Source of the DNA: Desulfovibrio desulfuricans
GTDB lineage: Bacteria; Desulfobacterota; Desulfovibrionia; Desulfovibrionales; Desulfovibrionaceae
NCBI RefSeq assembly: GCF_024460775.1
Contig: NZ_JANFYZ010000007.1
Span: 1 to 64,000, forward strand
DNA: 64,000 bases
Reading direction: 5' to 3'
The notes beneath the pieces were generated by a model. The model searched no databases and had not been told where the DNA came from. It saw only the letters and a list, made by a program, of their open reading frames with translations. Below are positions 1 through 6,784 of the stretch, piece after piece. Each line of letters opens with the position of its first letter. Position 1 is the first letter of the stretch. The position numbers and the translations under genes were made by a program.

Positions 1-141
1 GTACTCAAGTACGTGAGCATCAAAATCCCGGCGCTGACGCATTCAGGGCGTAAAAGTCGGGTTTGCGTAAATCAGCCTGACAGGCTCACCCACCCCGCCA
101 CCAAACTCTTCCCGCCTTTTCTTACCCTCCCAGCCCTTCCC

Positions 142-163
142 TGTGCCGCAGGGCTACACCTGC
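142..163 (-). other. Short inverted repeat at the 3' end of cbiL
   Basis: An 8-bp perfect stem (GCCGCAGG / CCTGCGGC) with a 6-base loop overlaps the cbiL stop codon. There is no T-run on the minus strand, so it is at best a weak or Rho-assisted 3' end. Confidence 0.35.
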
Positions 164-870
164 GGCTTACGGCTTAAAATCAACGACATATAGGGCGGTG
201 TCTCGCCCGCTGCACAAGCTCCGCCAAGTCCCTGACAGACCTTCTCCGCAGGCTGCTCCACATGACTCGCCAGCACGCACGACTCCAGCCTGTTGGTTGC
301 GCCCAAGGCTTCCGCAATGGCGGGCAAATTTCGATAGGCCTTGAGAATAACAGCCGTATCACTCTGCTGGAGGGAATCCTCCAGACTCTCCCGGCTGTTG
401 ATGCCCGGTATGATGCGCAGGGTCTCGCCGTTTTCGCACAAAACGGTGCGGGTGCGGGCAGCTGCCGCCTGAAAAGACGTGATGCCGGGAATAACCTCCA
501 CCGCCAGATGCGGCGCGCATTCGCCAAGGGTACGCATGAGATAGCCAAACGTGCTGTACACCAGCGGATCGCCAATGGTCAGAAAGGCGGCGCTCTGGCC
601 GCATTCCAGCACGTCCTTGGTAGTTTGAGCAGCTACGCGCCATGCCTCGCGCAGCATGGAGCGGTCGCGCGTCATGGGAAATTCCAGCCGCAATACGCGC
701 ACATCAGCCCGCAGGTGCGGACGCGCCGTGTCCAGCGCCGCAGAAAAGTCATTGCGGGGCGAGGCTGCCGCAAGGATAACATCCACCTCGCCCAACACCC
801 TGACTGCCCGCAGGGTCAAAAGATCGGGCGCGCCAGGGCCGACGCCCACGCCGTAGAGAATTCCGTTCAT
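154..870 (-). CDS. cbiL: Precorrin-2 / cobalt-factor-II C20-methyltransferase
   Basis: SAM-dependent methyltransferase adding the C20 methyl group of the corrin ring during cobalamin synthesis. The 238-aa product has the tetrapyrrole methylase fold: N-terminal GVGPGAPDLLTL loop (about residues 8-19), the central GDPLVYSTFGYL segment and VIPGITSFQAAAA, all typical of CobI/CbiL. Length matches the family. It is the last gene of a minus-strand run with the B12 transporter genes (39 bases after btuF), so it is probably controlled by the riboswitch at about 4.0-4.2 kb. Oxygen-dependent (CobI) and anaerobic (CbiL) enzymes cannot be separated by eye; CbiL is assumed from the anaerobe-like setting. 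Confidence 0.9.
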   Translation of the reverse strand: MNGILYGVGVGPGAPDLLTLRAVRVLGEVDVILAAASPRNDFSAALDTARPHLRADVRVLRLEFPMTRDRSMLREAWRVAAQTTKDVLECGQSAAFLTIGDPLVYSTFGYLMRTLGECAPHLAVEVIPGITSFQAAAARTRTVLCENGETLRIIPGINSRESLEDSLQQSDTAVILKAYRNLPAIAEALGATNRLESCVLASHVEQPAEKVCQGLGGACAAGETPPYMSLILSRKPQV

Positions 871-909
871 TACCTGCTCTCTTTACAATACTCTGAAATA
901 TTTATGGGA

Positions 910-1974
910 TTAGCGGTGCAGCCAGTTTTCCAGCTCTTCCGCCGCATCCAGGGCGCGAGGGCCGGGGCGGGCAAACCGCTCTTCGTCAACTATTAGTACG
1001 CGGCCAGCGCGCTGAGCGCGCAAATCCCTGTAATGATCGCGCTCGGCCAGAGGCGTTGGTTCAGGATTCATGGGACCTTTCTGAATAATGTACGCATCCG
1101 GGTCTGCCGCAATCAGGGATTCCTCGCTGTAGCGCACCAGTTTTTTACCGTCGCTCACCACGTTTTCGCCCCCCGCAAGGGCCAGTATCTCGCTACTGAT
1201 GCCACCGCGTCCGGCAGCCAGCAGATTGGGATAACGCACCTCGTAAAAGACGCGCGCCACGGGCTTGCCAGCATTGCGGCTGCGCAATGCCTGCACACGG
1301 CTCTTCCAGCCGTTTACGATGGTTTGGGCCTTATCCTCGCGCCCGGCAAGCCGCCCCAGAATTTCCGTCACCTCAAACAGCCGCTCAAAGGAATTTACTT
1401 CAAATGTCAGTACGTTCAGCCCCAAAGAACGCAGATTCTCGGTCTGGGTCTGGGCTTCGCTGCGGCCTTCAAGCTGCAAGACCACATCCGGCTGCTGCGC
1501 CAGCACAAGCTCGGCATTGGGGCGCATGTGCGTGCCAATGGCAGGCAGGGCCGCAAGCTCCGGCAGATTGCCGTCGGCAGCGGTGCGCGCCACCAGCAGG
1601 TCGCCAGCGCCCAGAGCCAGAAAAATCTCGTTAAACGCACCGTACAGGGCGATCACCCTTTTGACGGGTTGGGCAAAGGTTACTGTTGCGCCCGTGTCGT
1701 CCGTGATGACAATAGGGACGGAATCACGGCGTTCGCTGTTTTCAGAGTTGGCCGCCTGCGCTCCTGCCGGGAACATAACCAGACGGAGCATCAGGCTCAG
1801 CAGCATCAGCAGCATCAGCAGCATCAGCAGGGGCAGCCGGGCTAGCAGTTTTTTCCCCGCTCCACGGGCCTTTTGCGCTGGCAAGCAGGGCCTGAGGCAG
1901 TCCCCACCGGGGGTGGGGCAACACGCAGATGGGTATGTTGTAGAGCGCACCAAGATTCTCCTCGGTAAAAACAT
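910..1974 (-). CDS. btuF: Periplasmic cobalamin-binding protein of ABC transporter (BtuF-like)
   Basis: Substrate-binding protein of a B12/siderophore-class ABC importer. After a hydrophobic leader (a Leu/Met run, then an FPAGAQA signal-peptidase-like site) come features of the BtuF/FecB fold: PIVITDDTGATVTF, the PKRVIAL strand, and QPDVVLQLEGR. The C-terminal part (GRVLIVDEERFARPGPR) is family-typical. The start is uncertain: the first ATG (1974) has a poor ribosome-binding site; a GTG at 1950 follows GAGGAG at suitable spacing; a TTG nearer the leader would give a more normal signal peptide. With any of these, the gene start overlaps the 3' end of the ATPase gene. It sits between btuD and cbiL in one operon. 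Confidence 0.85.
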   Translation of the reverse strand: MFLPRRILVRSTTYPSACCPTPGGDCLRPCLPAQKARGAGKKLLARLPLLMLLMLLMLLSLMLRLVMFPAGAQAANSENSERRDSVPIVITDDTGATVTFAQPVKRVIALYGAFNEIFLALGAGDLLVARTAADGNLPELAALPAIGTHMRPNAELVLAQQPDVVLQLEGRSEAQTQTENLRSLGLNVLTFEVNSFERLFEVTEILGRLAGREDKAQTIVNGWKSRVQALRSRNAGKPVARVFYEVRYPNLLAAGRGGISSEILALAGGENVVSDGKKLVRYSEESLIAADPDAYIIQKGPMNPEPTPLAERDHYRDLRAQRAGRVLIVDEERFARPGPRALDAAEELENWLHR

Positions 1975-2692
1975 TTGCTACCGGCCCGTCAAAAACCAGA
2001 TTTCCATCCCGCAGCCCCATGAGGCGCGTGGCATACAGAGCCGCCAGATTGCAGTCGTGCACGGCCATGAGCACGCAGGCTCCTGCGGCGCGGCGGCGCT
2101 CAAGCAGGTCGAACAGATCGACCATGCGCGCCCAGTCCAGCCCTGCGGCCAGCTCGTCCAGCAGCAGGAGCGGACTTTCCTGCGCAAGGGCGCGGGCCAG
2201 CAAAACCCGTTGCAACTCGCCGCCCGAAAGTTCTGTGAGCCTGCGGTGCGCCAGCGGCGCGGCCCCGGTTTCTTCAAGCGCCCGGTCTGCTGCGGCATAA
2301 TCTTCCCGCCCATAAGCTCCAAGCCACGAAAGGTGGGCAAAACGCCCGAGCAGCACCATCTGCCGCGCGGTAAGGCCCTGCGGCAACTGCCCTCGCTGCG
2401 GCACCACGGCCACCATGCGGGCGCGCTCGCGCGGCTTCAATGTTGCCAGCGGACGGCCCTGAATCTCAATGGCGCCAGCCTGCGGCGTCAGCACCCCCGA
2501 AAGGGTGCGCAGCAGCGTTGTTTTACCGCTGCCGTTGGGGCCAAGCAGGGCGGCGCACTCCCCGGCGTGCAGGGTAAAGCCCGCGTCCCGCAGCACGCTC
2601 TGCCCGCCGTATCCGGCGCGCACCCCGGCAATACGCAGCACAGGCGGTGCAGTGCGCCCCTCATGACGAATATCTTGGTCAGGCCGCAGCAT
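1742..2692 (-). CDS. btuD: ABC transporter ATPase for cobalamin (BtuD/FecE-like)
   Basis: ATP-binding subunit of the B12 importer. Starting at the ATG whose A is base 2692 gives 316 aa: Walker A GPNGSGKTT at residues 51-59, Q-loop VPQRGQLPQGL, signature LSGGELQRVLLARAL, Walker B LLLLDELAAGLD, and H-loop MAVHDCNL. The start overlaps the permease stop by one base (TGATG), indicating translational coupling. The open frame continues upstream to 2971 but only as antisense-like Gly/Arg-rich sequence. The protein is about 50 residues longer than usual, with an Ala/Asp-rich tail encoded by the 9-bp repeat inside the btuF overlap. Confidence 0.9.
   Translation of the reverse strand: MLRPDQDIRHEGRTAPPVLRIAGVRAGYGGQSVLRDAGFTLHAGECAALLGPNGSGKTTLLRTLSGVLTPQAGAIEIQGRPLATLKPRERARMVAVVPQRGQLPQGLTARQMVLLGRFAHLSWLGAYGREDYAAADRALEETGAAPLAHRRLTELSGGELQRVLLARALAQESPLLLLDELAAGLDWARMVDLFDLLERRRAAGACVLMAVHDCNLAALYATRLMGLRDGNLVFDGPVANVFTEENLGALYNIPICVLPHPRWGLPQALLASAKGPWSGEKTASPAAPADAADAADAAEPDAPSGYVPGRSAGGQL
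1801..1830 (-). repeat. 9-bp tandem repeat shared by two overlapping genes
   Basis: Three perfect copies of the 9-mer cagcatcag followed by a partial fourth. In one frame it encodes Leu/Met of the BtuF leader, in the other the Ala/Asp run at the C-terminus of the ATPase. The 9-base unit keeps both frames open when copy number changes. Confidence 0.8.
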
Positions 2693-3792
2693 CAGCGCCT
2701 CCGCACCAGCAGGGCGAAAAATGGCCCGCCAAGCAAGGCCGTGACCACGCCCACGGGCAATTCCTGCCCGCCGGAAAGCACGCAACGGGCCAGCACATCC
2801 GCCCAGACCAGCAGCACCCCGCCGCCGAAAAAGGCCGCAGTCAGCAAGGGGCCGTGCCCCCAGCCCAGCAGCAGGCGCAGCACGTGCGGCACCACCAGCC
2901 CCACAAAGCCGATCACCCCGGCCACGGCCACGCAGCCCGCGGTCATGCAGCTTGCCCCGGCCAGCAGCCACAGGCGGGCGCGGCCCACATCAAGGCCTGT
3001 CTGGGCGGCCTGCTCATCCCCAAGGGAAAGCACGTCCAGGGCGCGCCAGCCAAAGGCCGTTGCCAGCAAGCCCGGTACAAGGGTCGCCAGCAAGAGGGGC
3101 AGGCTGCTCCAGCCCCGGCCTTGAAAAGACCCCATGATCCAGAACACGATGCTGGTTACGGATTCCTCGTTGAGGGCCTTCACAAGGGCCACCAGCGCCC
3201 CCAAAAATGCAGCTACGGCAATGCCCGCAAGAATAATGCTCTCCCGGCTGAACGCACCATCTCCGCGCCCCAGCCACAGTGCGCAGCCAAGGGCCGCCAG
3301 CGCGCCGATCAGGGCCGCAGGGGCCACCAGCCCGGCATGACTGAACCCGGCCAGCCCCGGCACGCCGCCCAACCACGGAATACTCCCCAGCATGGCCACC
3401 AGCGGCCCGCCAAGGGCTATAGCCATACTGGCCCCGCAGGCAGCCCCGGCAGAAATGCCCAGAGTAAAAGGATCAGCCAGCGGATTGCGCAACACGCCCT
3501 GCAATGCTGCCCCGGCCATAGCCAGAGCGCCGCCGCACAGGGCGGCCAGGCACACACGGGCAAGGCGGATGCTTACCACAACCCCAGTCAGGGCCGGATC
3601 ATCGGGTGCGGACGCAAAGCCTGCCAATGCCGCCAAAGCGCGAAACACGCTCTGTGTGCTCAAGGGCACAGGCCCCGGCAAACAGGCCAGCGGCAGCGAA
3701 ACAAGCCACACGACCACAAGACCGGTAAAAACCGGCCACAGCCTGCGGGTCTGCGGGAAGGAGGAGTGAGAAGATGCGGTCGTTCTGGTCAT
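2692..3792 (-). CDS. btuC: FecCD-family permease of cobalamin ABC transporter
   Basis: 366-aa multi-spanning inner-membrane subunit of the BtuCDF-type importer. Hydrophobic segments occur throughout. Family hallmarks are GGALAMAGAALQGVLRNPLA, then DPFTLGISAGAACGA, and GVIGFVGLVVPHVLRLL near the C-terminus. The ATG at 3792 is preceded by AGAGGG at good spacing. It is the first gene of the operon and lies directly downstream of a cobalamin riboswitch with terminator, so import and cbiL should be shut off when B12 is plentiful. Confidence 0.92.
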   Translation of the reverse strand: MTRTTASSHSSFPQTRRLWPVFTGLVVVWLVSLPLACLPGPVPLSTQSVFRALAALAGFASAPDDPALTGVVVSIRLARVCLAALCGGALAMAGAALQGVLRNPLADPFTLGISAGAACGASMAIALGGPLVAMLGSIPWLGGVPGLAGFSHAGLVAPAALIGALAALGCALWLGRGDGAFSRESIILAGIAVAAFLGALVALVKALNEESVTSIVFWIMGSFQGRGWSSLPLLLATLVPGLLATAFGWRALDVLSLGDEQAAQTGLDVGRARLWLLAGASCMTAGCVAVAGVIGFVGLVVPHVLRLLLGWGHGPLLTAAFFGGGVLLVWADVLARCVLSGGQELPVGVVTALLGGPFFALLVRRR

Positions 3793-3896
3793 GCCAGCCC
3801 TCTGGCCGTAGCCTGCGGGGGCACACGCGGGCCAAAGCGTTGGCTGACCTCAGGGGTCAGACCCTTGCCCAGTGGCGGCCTGCGCCGCGCGAGCAT

Positions 3897-3931
3897 AAAA
3901 AAAGCCTCTTCCACTCGTGGTGGAAGAGGCC
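3897..3931 (-). terminator. Intrinsic terminator (riboswitch expression platform)
   Basis: Read on the minus strand this is an 11-bp stem (GCCTCTTCCAC / GTGGAAGAGGC) with a short CACGA loop followed by a run of seven T. It lies between the riboswitch aptamer and btuC, so it is the expected OFF platform. Confidence 0.9.
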
Positions 3932-3959
3932 CGTATTTCCTCTGTCCTGCCGGCAAAAA

Positions 3960-4190
3960 CCCGTTGCCGTGGGGCGGCCAATGCCGCACCGTGGTGCCGT
4001 CATTCCATGACTGCGCACCTTGGGGCATGGCAGGTCTTCCGGCTTGGTTCCCCTGCTCCGGCCTTCCCGTTTCCAGTGGCGCAATATGGAGCAAGGTTAA
4101 GAACCTTACGGCGGCGGGTCCGCTCCCGTTTTTCACGGGATTCCCTTTTCAAGCCGGTCTACCCGGCTACCAATGCCGCCAACACTCTAG
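3960..4190 (-). promoter_or_regulatory. Cobalamin (adenosylcobalamin) riboswitch
   Basis: The minus strand contains the B12-box sequence AGCCGGAAGACCTGCC (4029-4044), a close match to the conserved box. Upstream lies the conserved junction core GAATCCCGTGAAAAACGGGA followed by a CGGACCCGCCGCCGTAAG-like segment. Order and spacing match known cobalamin riboswitch aptamers. It precedes btuC and is followed by a strong terminator. Exact aptamer ends are approximate. Confidence 0.92.
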
Positions 4191-4216
4191 GCGCGGCCCT
4201 GCGGCCTGTCAATGGC

Positions 4217-4972
4217 TCAGGCTGCTATCCACACAAGGCTGGCCTGACGGCCCGAGCGTCTGGCGCAGCGGTAGGAAAAAAACTGCTCGTTGTTGCTGGC
4301 GGTGCAGATGTCCAGCCCGTAGATATTGCGCGGCAAAAGACCCGCGCGCTCAAGCTGGTGCCGCGTGAGGCCCCACAAATCCATGGTTTTGCTGCTGGCG
4401 TCAAACCAGGGCAGGTAGGGGTCGCCCCACTCCTTGTCAAAATTGACAAATTCCGCCTTGCCCGGCCCGAGGCTGGGGCCGCGCACTGCCAGCAGATCGC
4501 GCGGTTCAAGACCATAACGCTCGCAGAAGCGGGCTACGCCCGTGATGGGGAAATCGCAGCGGTTGCCCCGCCAGCCCGCATGCATGGCGGCGATATACGC
4601 GCCGCTTTTGTGGGCAATAAGGATGGGCTGGCAGTCTGCCGTTTTAATAAGCAGACCAAGGCCGGGACGCGCTGTGGCCATGCCGTCGCCTTCCGCCGTG
4701 ACGGGCGTTTCGCAGGCCACGGCCTCCGGCTCAAAAACAAAACCGTCGCCGTGCACCTGCATCAGTTCGGCCCAGGCGGTCATGCCTTGCGGGCGCAGGC
4801 CTTCCAGCAGGCTGCGGCGGTTGGCAATGACGTGTTCGGGGTTATCCTGCACGGTAAAAGCAATGTTGCCGCCGCCAAACTCGCCAAGGCTCACGCCTCC
4901 GGCGCGGGTCTGAAAGGCGCAACGCACCTGCGGAACACCGGGGAAAACAAAGGGAATATAGCTTACAGACAC
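4217..4972 (-). CDS. pgeF: Laccase-domain protein (PgeF/YfiH, polyphenol oxidase family)
   Basis: 251-aa protein of the YfiH/PgeF family, bacterial members of which act as purine nucleoside phosphorylase/adenosine deaminase-like enzymes or in peptidoglycan precursor editing (family knowledge). Zinc-ligand motifs are visible: the His of LMQVHGDG, the Cys of LLIKTADCQPI, and the His of MHAGWRGNRCDF. Length is normal. Its ATG lies within the last 10 bases of the cyclo-ligase gene, so the two are cotranslated. The riboswitch for the next operon begins just after its stop. Confidence 0.9.
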   Translation of the reverse strand: MSVSYIPFVFPGVPQVRCAFQTRAGGVSLGEFGGGNIAFTVQDNPEHVIANRRSLLEGLRPQGMTAWAELMQVHGDGFVFEPEAVACETPVTAEGDGMATARPGLGLLIKTADCQPILIAHKSGAYIAAMHAGWRGNRCDFPITGVARFCERYGLEPRDLLAVRGPSLGPGKAEFVNFDKEWGDPYLPWFDASSKTMDLWGLTRHQLERAGLLPRNIYGLDICTASNNEQFFSYRCARRSGRQASLVWIAA

Positions 4973-5718
4973 AGCATACGCTCTTCAGTACATATGTAGT
5001 TGACCCGCTGGTCCCAGGGGGCCAGGGGCAGGGATTCCACAAGCTGAAATTCAAAACACAGGCCCACGCGGGGGCAGGTGAATCCTTTTTCCAGAAAGCG
5101 GTCGTAATAGCCGCCGCCATAGCCCAACCGCCCGCCAGCGAGATCAAAGGCCACGCCGGGCAGGAGCGCAAGATCGGGGGCAAGTGGGTGTGCTTCCCCC
5201 GCGCCGCTGCCGCCCGCTGCTTCCGGCCCGAAACCGGGCAGGGAATCGTGCGGTTCAAGCAGGCCGAGAGGGCCGGGCCGCAACTGATCCGGGCCGCTGC
5301 AGGCCACAAAATCCATAAATCCCGGTTCGCTGCGCCGCACACGCGGCAGCCACACAAGCACACCGGCCTGCCACGCTGCGCGCAGCAGGGCCTGCGTGCC
5401 AAGCTCGCCCCTGACGCCCACATAGAGGGCCACGGAGCGGGCATTCTTCCACAGGGCGGATTCCATCAGCCTGCTCTGCGCCGCCTCGCTGCGGATTTCG
5501 GCCAACTGGGGCGACTGCTCCGCCCGCAGACGGCGCATAACTTTACGCACATCGTTTCTGGCCTGAGCCGTAGCATCGGACAACTCGCCAGAAAGATTGC
5601 CCGCCAAACTCGTTGGCGGAGCATCCGGCTGATTCACTGACTGGCTGGGCGGCACAGGCGCGGGGGGCGTGGCATTGGAGGGCAAGCGGCTCTTTCCTTG
5701 TGGTGCAATGTGTGGCAT
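4963..5718 (-). CDS. 5-formyltetrahydrofolate cyclo-ligase
   Basis: Converts 5-formyl-THF to 5,10-methenyl-THF using ATP. The C-terminal half has the diagnostic LALLPGVAFDLAGGRLGYGG and YYDRFLEKG, and the N-terminus has the basic RKVMRRLRAEQ segment. The frame is open far upstream (to 6591), but that part is antisense to a metallophosphoesterase. The ATG at 5718, with an AGGTG-like site in front, gives 251 aa, including a Pro/Ser-rich N-terminal extension of about 50 residues beyond the usual 190-200-aa family. It is transcribed divergently from the phosphoesterase gene 40 bases away. Confidence 0.88.
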   Translation of the reverse strand: MPHIAPQGKSRLPSNATPPAPVPPSQSVNQPDAPPTSLAGNLSGELSDATAQARNDVRKVMRRLRAEQSPQLAEIRSEAAQSRLMESALWKNARSVALYVGVRGELGTQALLRAAWQAGVLVWLPRVRRSEPGFMDFVACSGPDQLRPGPLGLLEPHDSLPGFGPEAAGGSGAGEAHPLAPDLALLPGVAFDLAGGRLGYGGGYYDRFLEKGFTCPRVGLCFEFQLVESLPLAPWDQRVNYICTEERMLCL

Positions 5719-5757
5719 TCTCAACACCTGCGCCACTGTAACAAAGGAAGCAATACC

Positions 5758-6444
5758 ATGCCAAGCGCCGACTCTCAGGATTTTCTCTGGATCGCCGTGG
5801 GCGACATCCACGACGAGCCTGAACGTTTTGCCCAGATACCGGAACTCTCGCAGGCTGACGGCATTATCGTTACCGGCGACCTGACCATCACCGGCGGCGT
5901 CAAGCAGGCAGAGCTGGTCATGAACGCCCTGTGCGTCCACGACATCCCCGTGCTGGCCCAGATCGGCAACATGGACAGGCCTGAAGTCGACCAGTGGCTG
6001 AGCGAAAAAGGCTGGAACCTCCACGCCGTCACCCGTGAGCTTACGCCCGAAATCGCCATTTTTGGAGTTGGGGCCTCCACATTTACGCCTTTTGGCACGC
6101 CGAGCGAATTTCCGGAATCCGCATTCTCCGCGTGGCTTGAAACCTGCTGGCAAAAAGCCCGCCACTATCCGCACAGCGTGCTTGTTTCGCACAATCCGCC
6201 CAAGGATACCGCCTGCGACATGATCCCCGGCGGCATTCATGTAGGCTCCACTGCCGTGCGCGAATTTCTGGAAGAAGCCCAGCCGGACATATGCCTGTGC
6301 GGGCATATCCACGAATCGCGCGCCATGGACCGCGTGGGACGCACCCTTGTGGTCAACCCCGGCATGCTGGCGCAGGGCGGCTACGTGCTGCTGCGCTCCA
6401 ATTCGGGCCAGCTCTCCGCCGAACTCAAGATGCTTGAAGACTGA
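5758..6444 (+). CDS. Calcineurin-like metallophosphoesterase (YfcE/MJ0936-type)
   Basis: 228-aa predicted metal-dependent phosphoesterase. The motif series is visible in order: VGDIHDEP, VTGDLT, IGNMDRPE (in place of GNHD), VSHNPPKDT and CGHIHESR. The Asp in place of the usual His of GNHE/D is noteworthy but occurs in this family. The start was chosen at the ATG preceded by AAGGAAG; the open frame extends 60 bases upstream without a better site. Substrate unknown. Confidence 0.88.
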   Translation: MPSADSQDFLWIAVGDIHDEPERFAQIPELSQADGIIVTGDLTITGGVKQAELVMNALCVHDIPVLAQIGNMDRPEVDQWLSEKGWNLHAVTRELTPEIAIFGVGASTFTPFGTPSEFPESAFSAWLETCWQKARHYPHSVLVSHNPPKDTACDMIPGGIHVGSTAVREFLEEAQPDICLCGHIHESRAMDRVGRTLVVNPGMLAQGGYVLLRSNSGQLSAELKMLED

Positions 6445-6784
6445 TTTTCGCCTGCCGCATCTGCCGGAACGCATTGCAAGGATGCACTTCGGCGGATGCG
6501 GCCCTTGCCCCAGCTCCGCGCCCGCCTCAACAATTTTTCTTCTGCCTCCGCAGCATGTTATAATGACATGATGCAGCCTTGCCTCCCGCATTTTCCCGCC
6601 CCGCCCCTGCCCGCTTGCATATTTTCAAAAAAAACGTACTCTCCAAAAAGCGGATTAGCATGCTGCCGCCTTCGCGCGCCTTGTTGGCGCTGCGGCGGAG
6701 CAAATACGGCACATTCCCGTAAGTGCATGGCATGCTGGCTGAAATTTTCGCGGAGGCTCAGCGCCCCGCAGCAAAAGGATTTTC
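6445..6784 (+). promoter_or_regulatory. Long leader of the RNase E/G gene with candidate promoter
   Basis: 340 bases without a gene. A perfect -10 box TATAAT lies at 6559-6564, but no convincing -35 box is at the right distance. If it is used, the RNase mRNA has a leader of about 200 bases, as in genes autoregulated by RNase E in other bacteria (inference). No clear terminator for the phosphoesterase gene was seen. Confidence 0.45.

Noticed and set aside
1265-3124. Long plus-strand open frame (619 codons) opposite btuF/btuD/btuC
   Set aside because: Arg/Ser/Pro-rich translation without any family pattern; it is the antisense of clearly coding minus-strand genes in GC-rich DNA.
2647-4368. Long plus-strand open frame (573 codons) opposite btuC and the riboswitch
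   Set aside because: His/Gln/Gly-rich shadow of btuC and non-coding sequence; no ribosome-binding site.
5719-6591. Upstream extension of the cyclo-ligase frame
   Set aside because: Antisense to the metallophosphoesterase gene; the family needs only about 200 residues.
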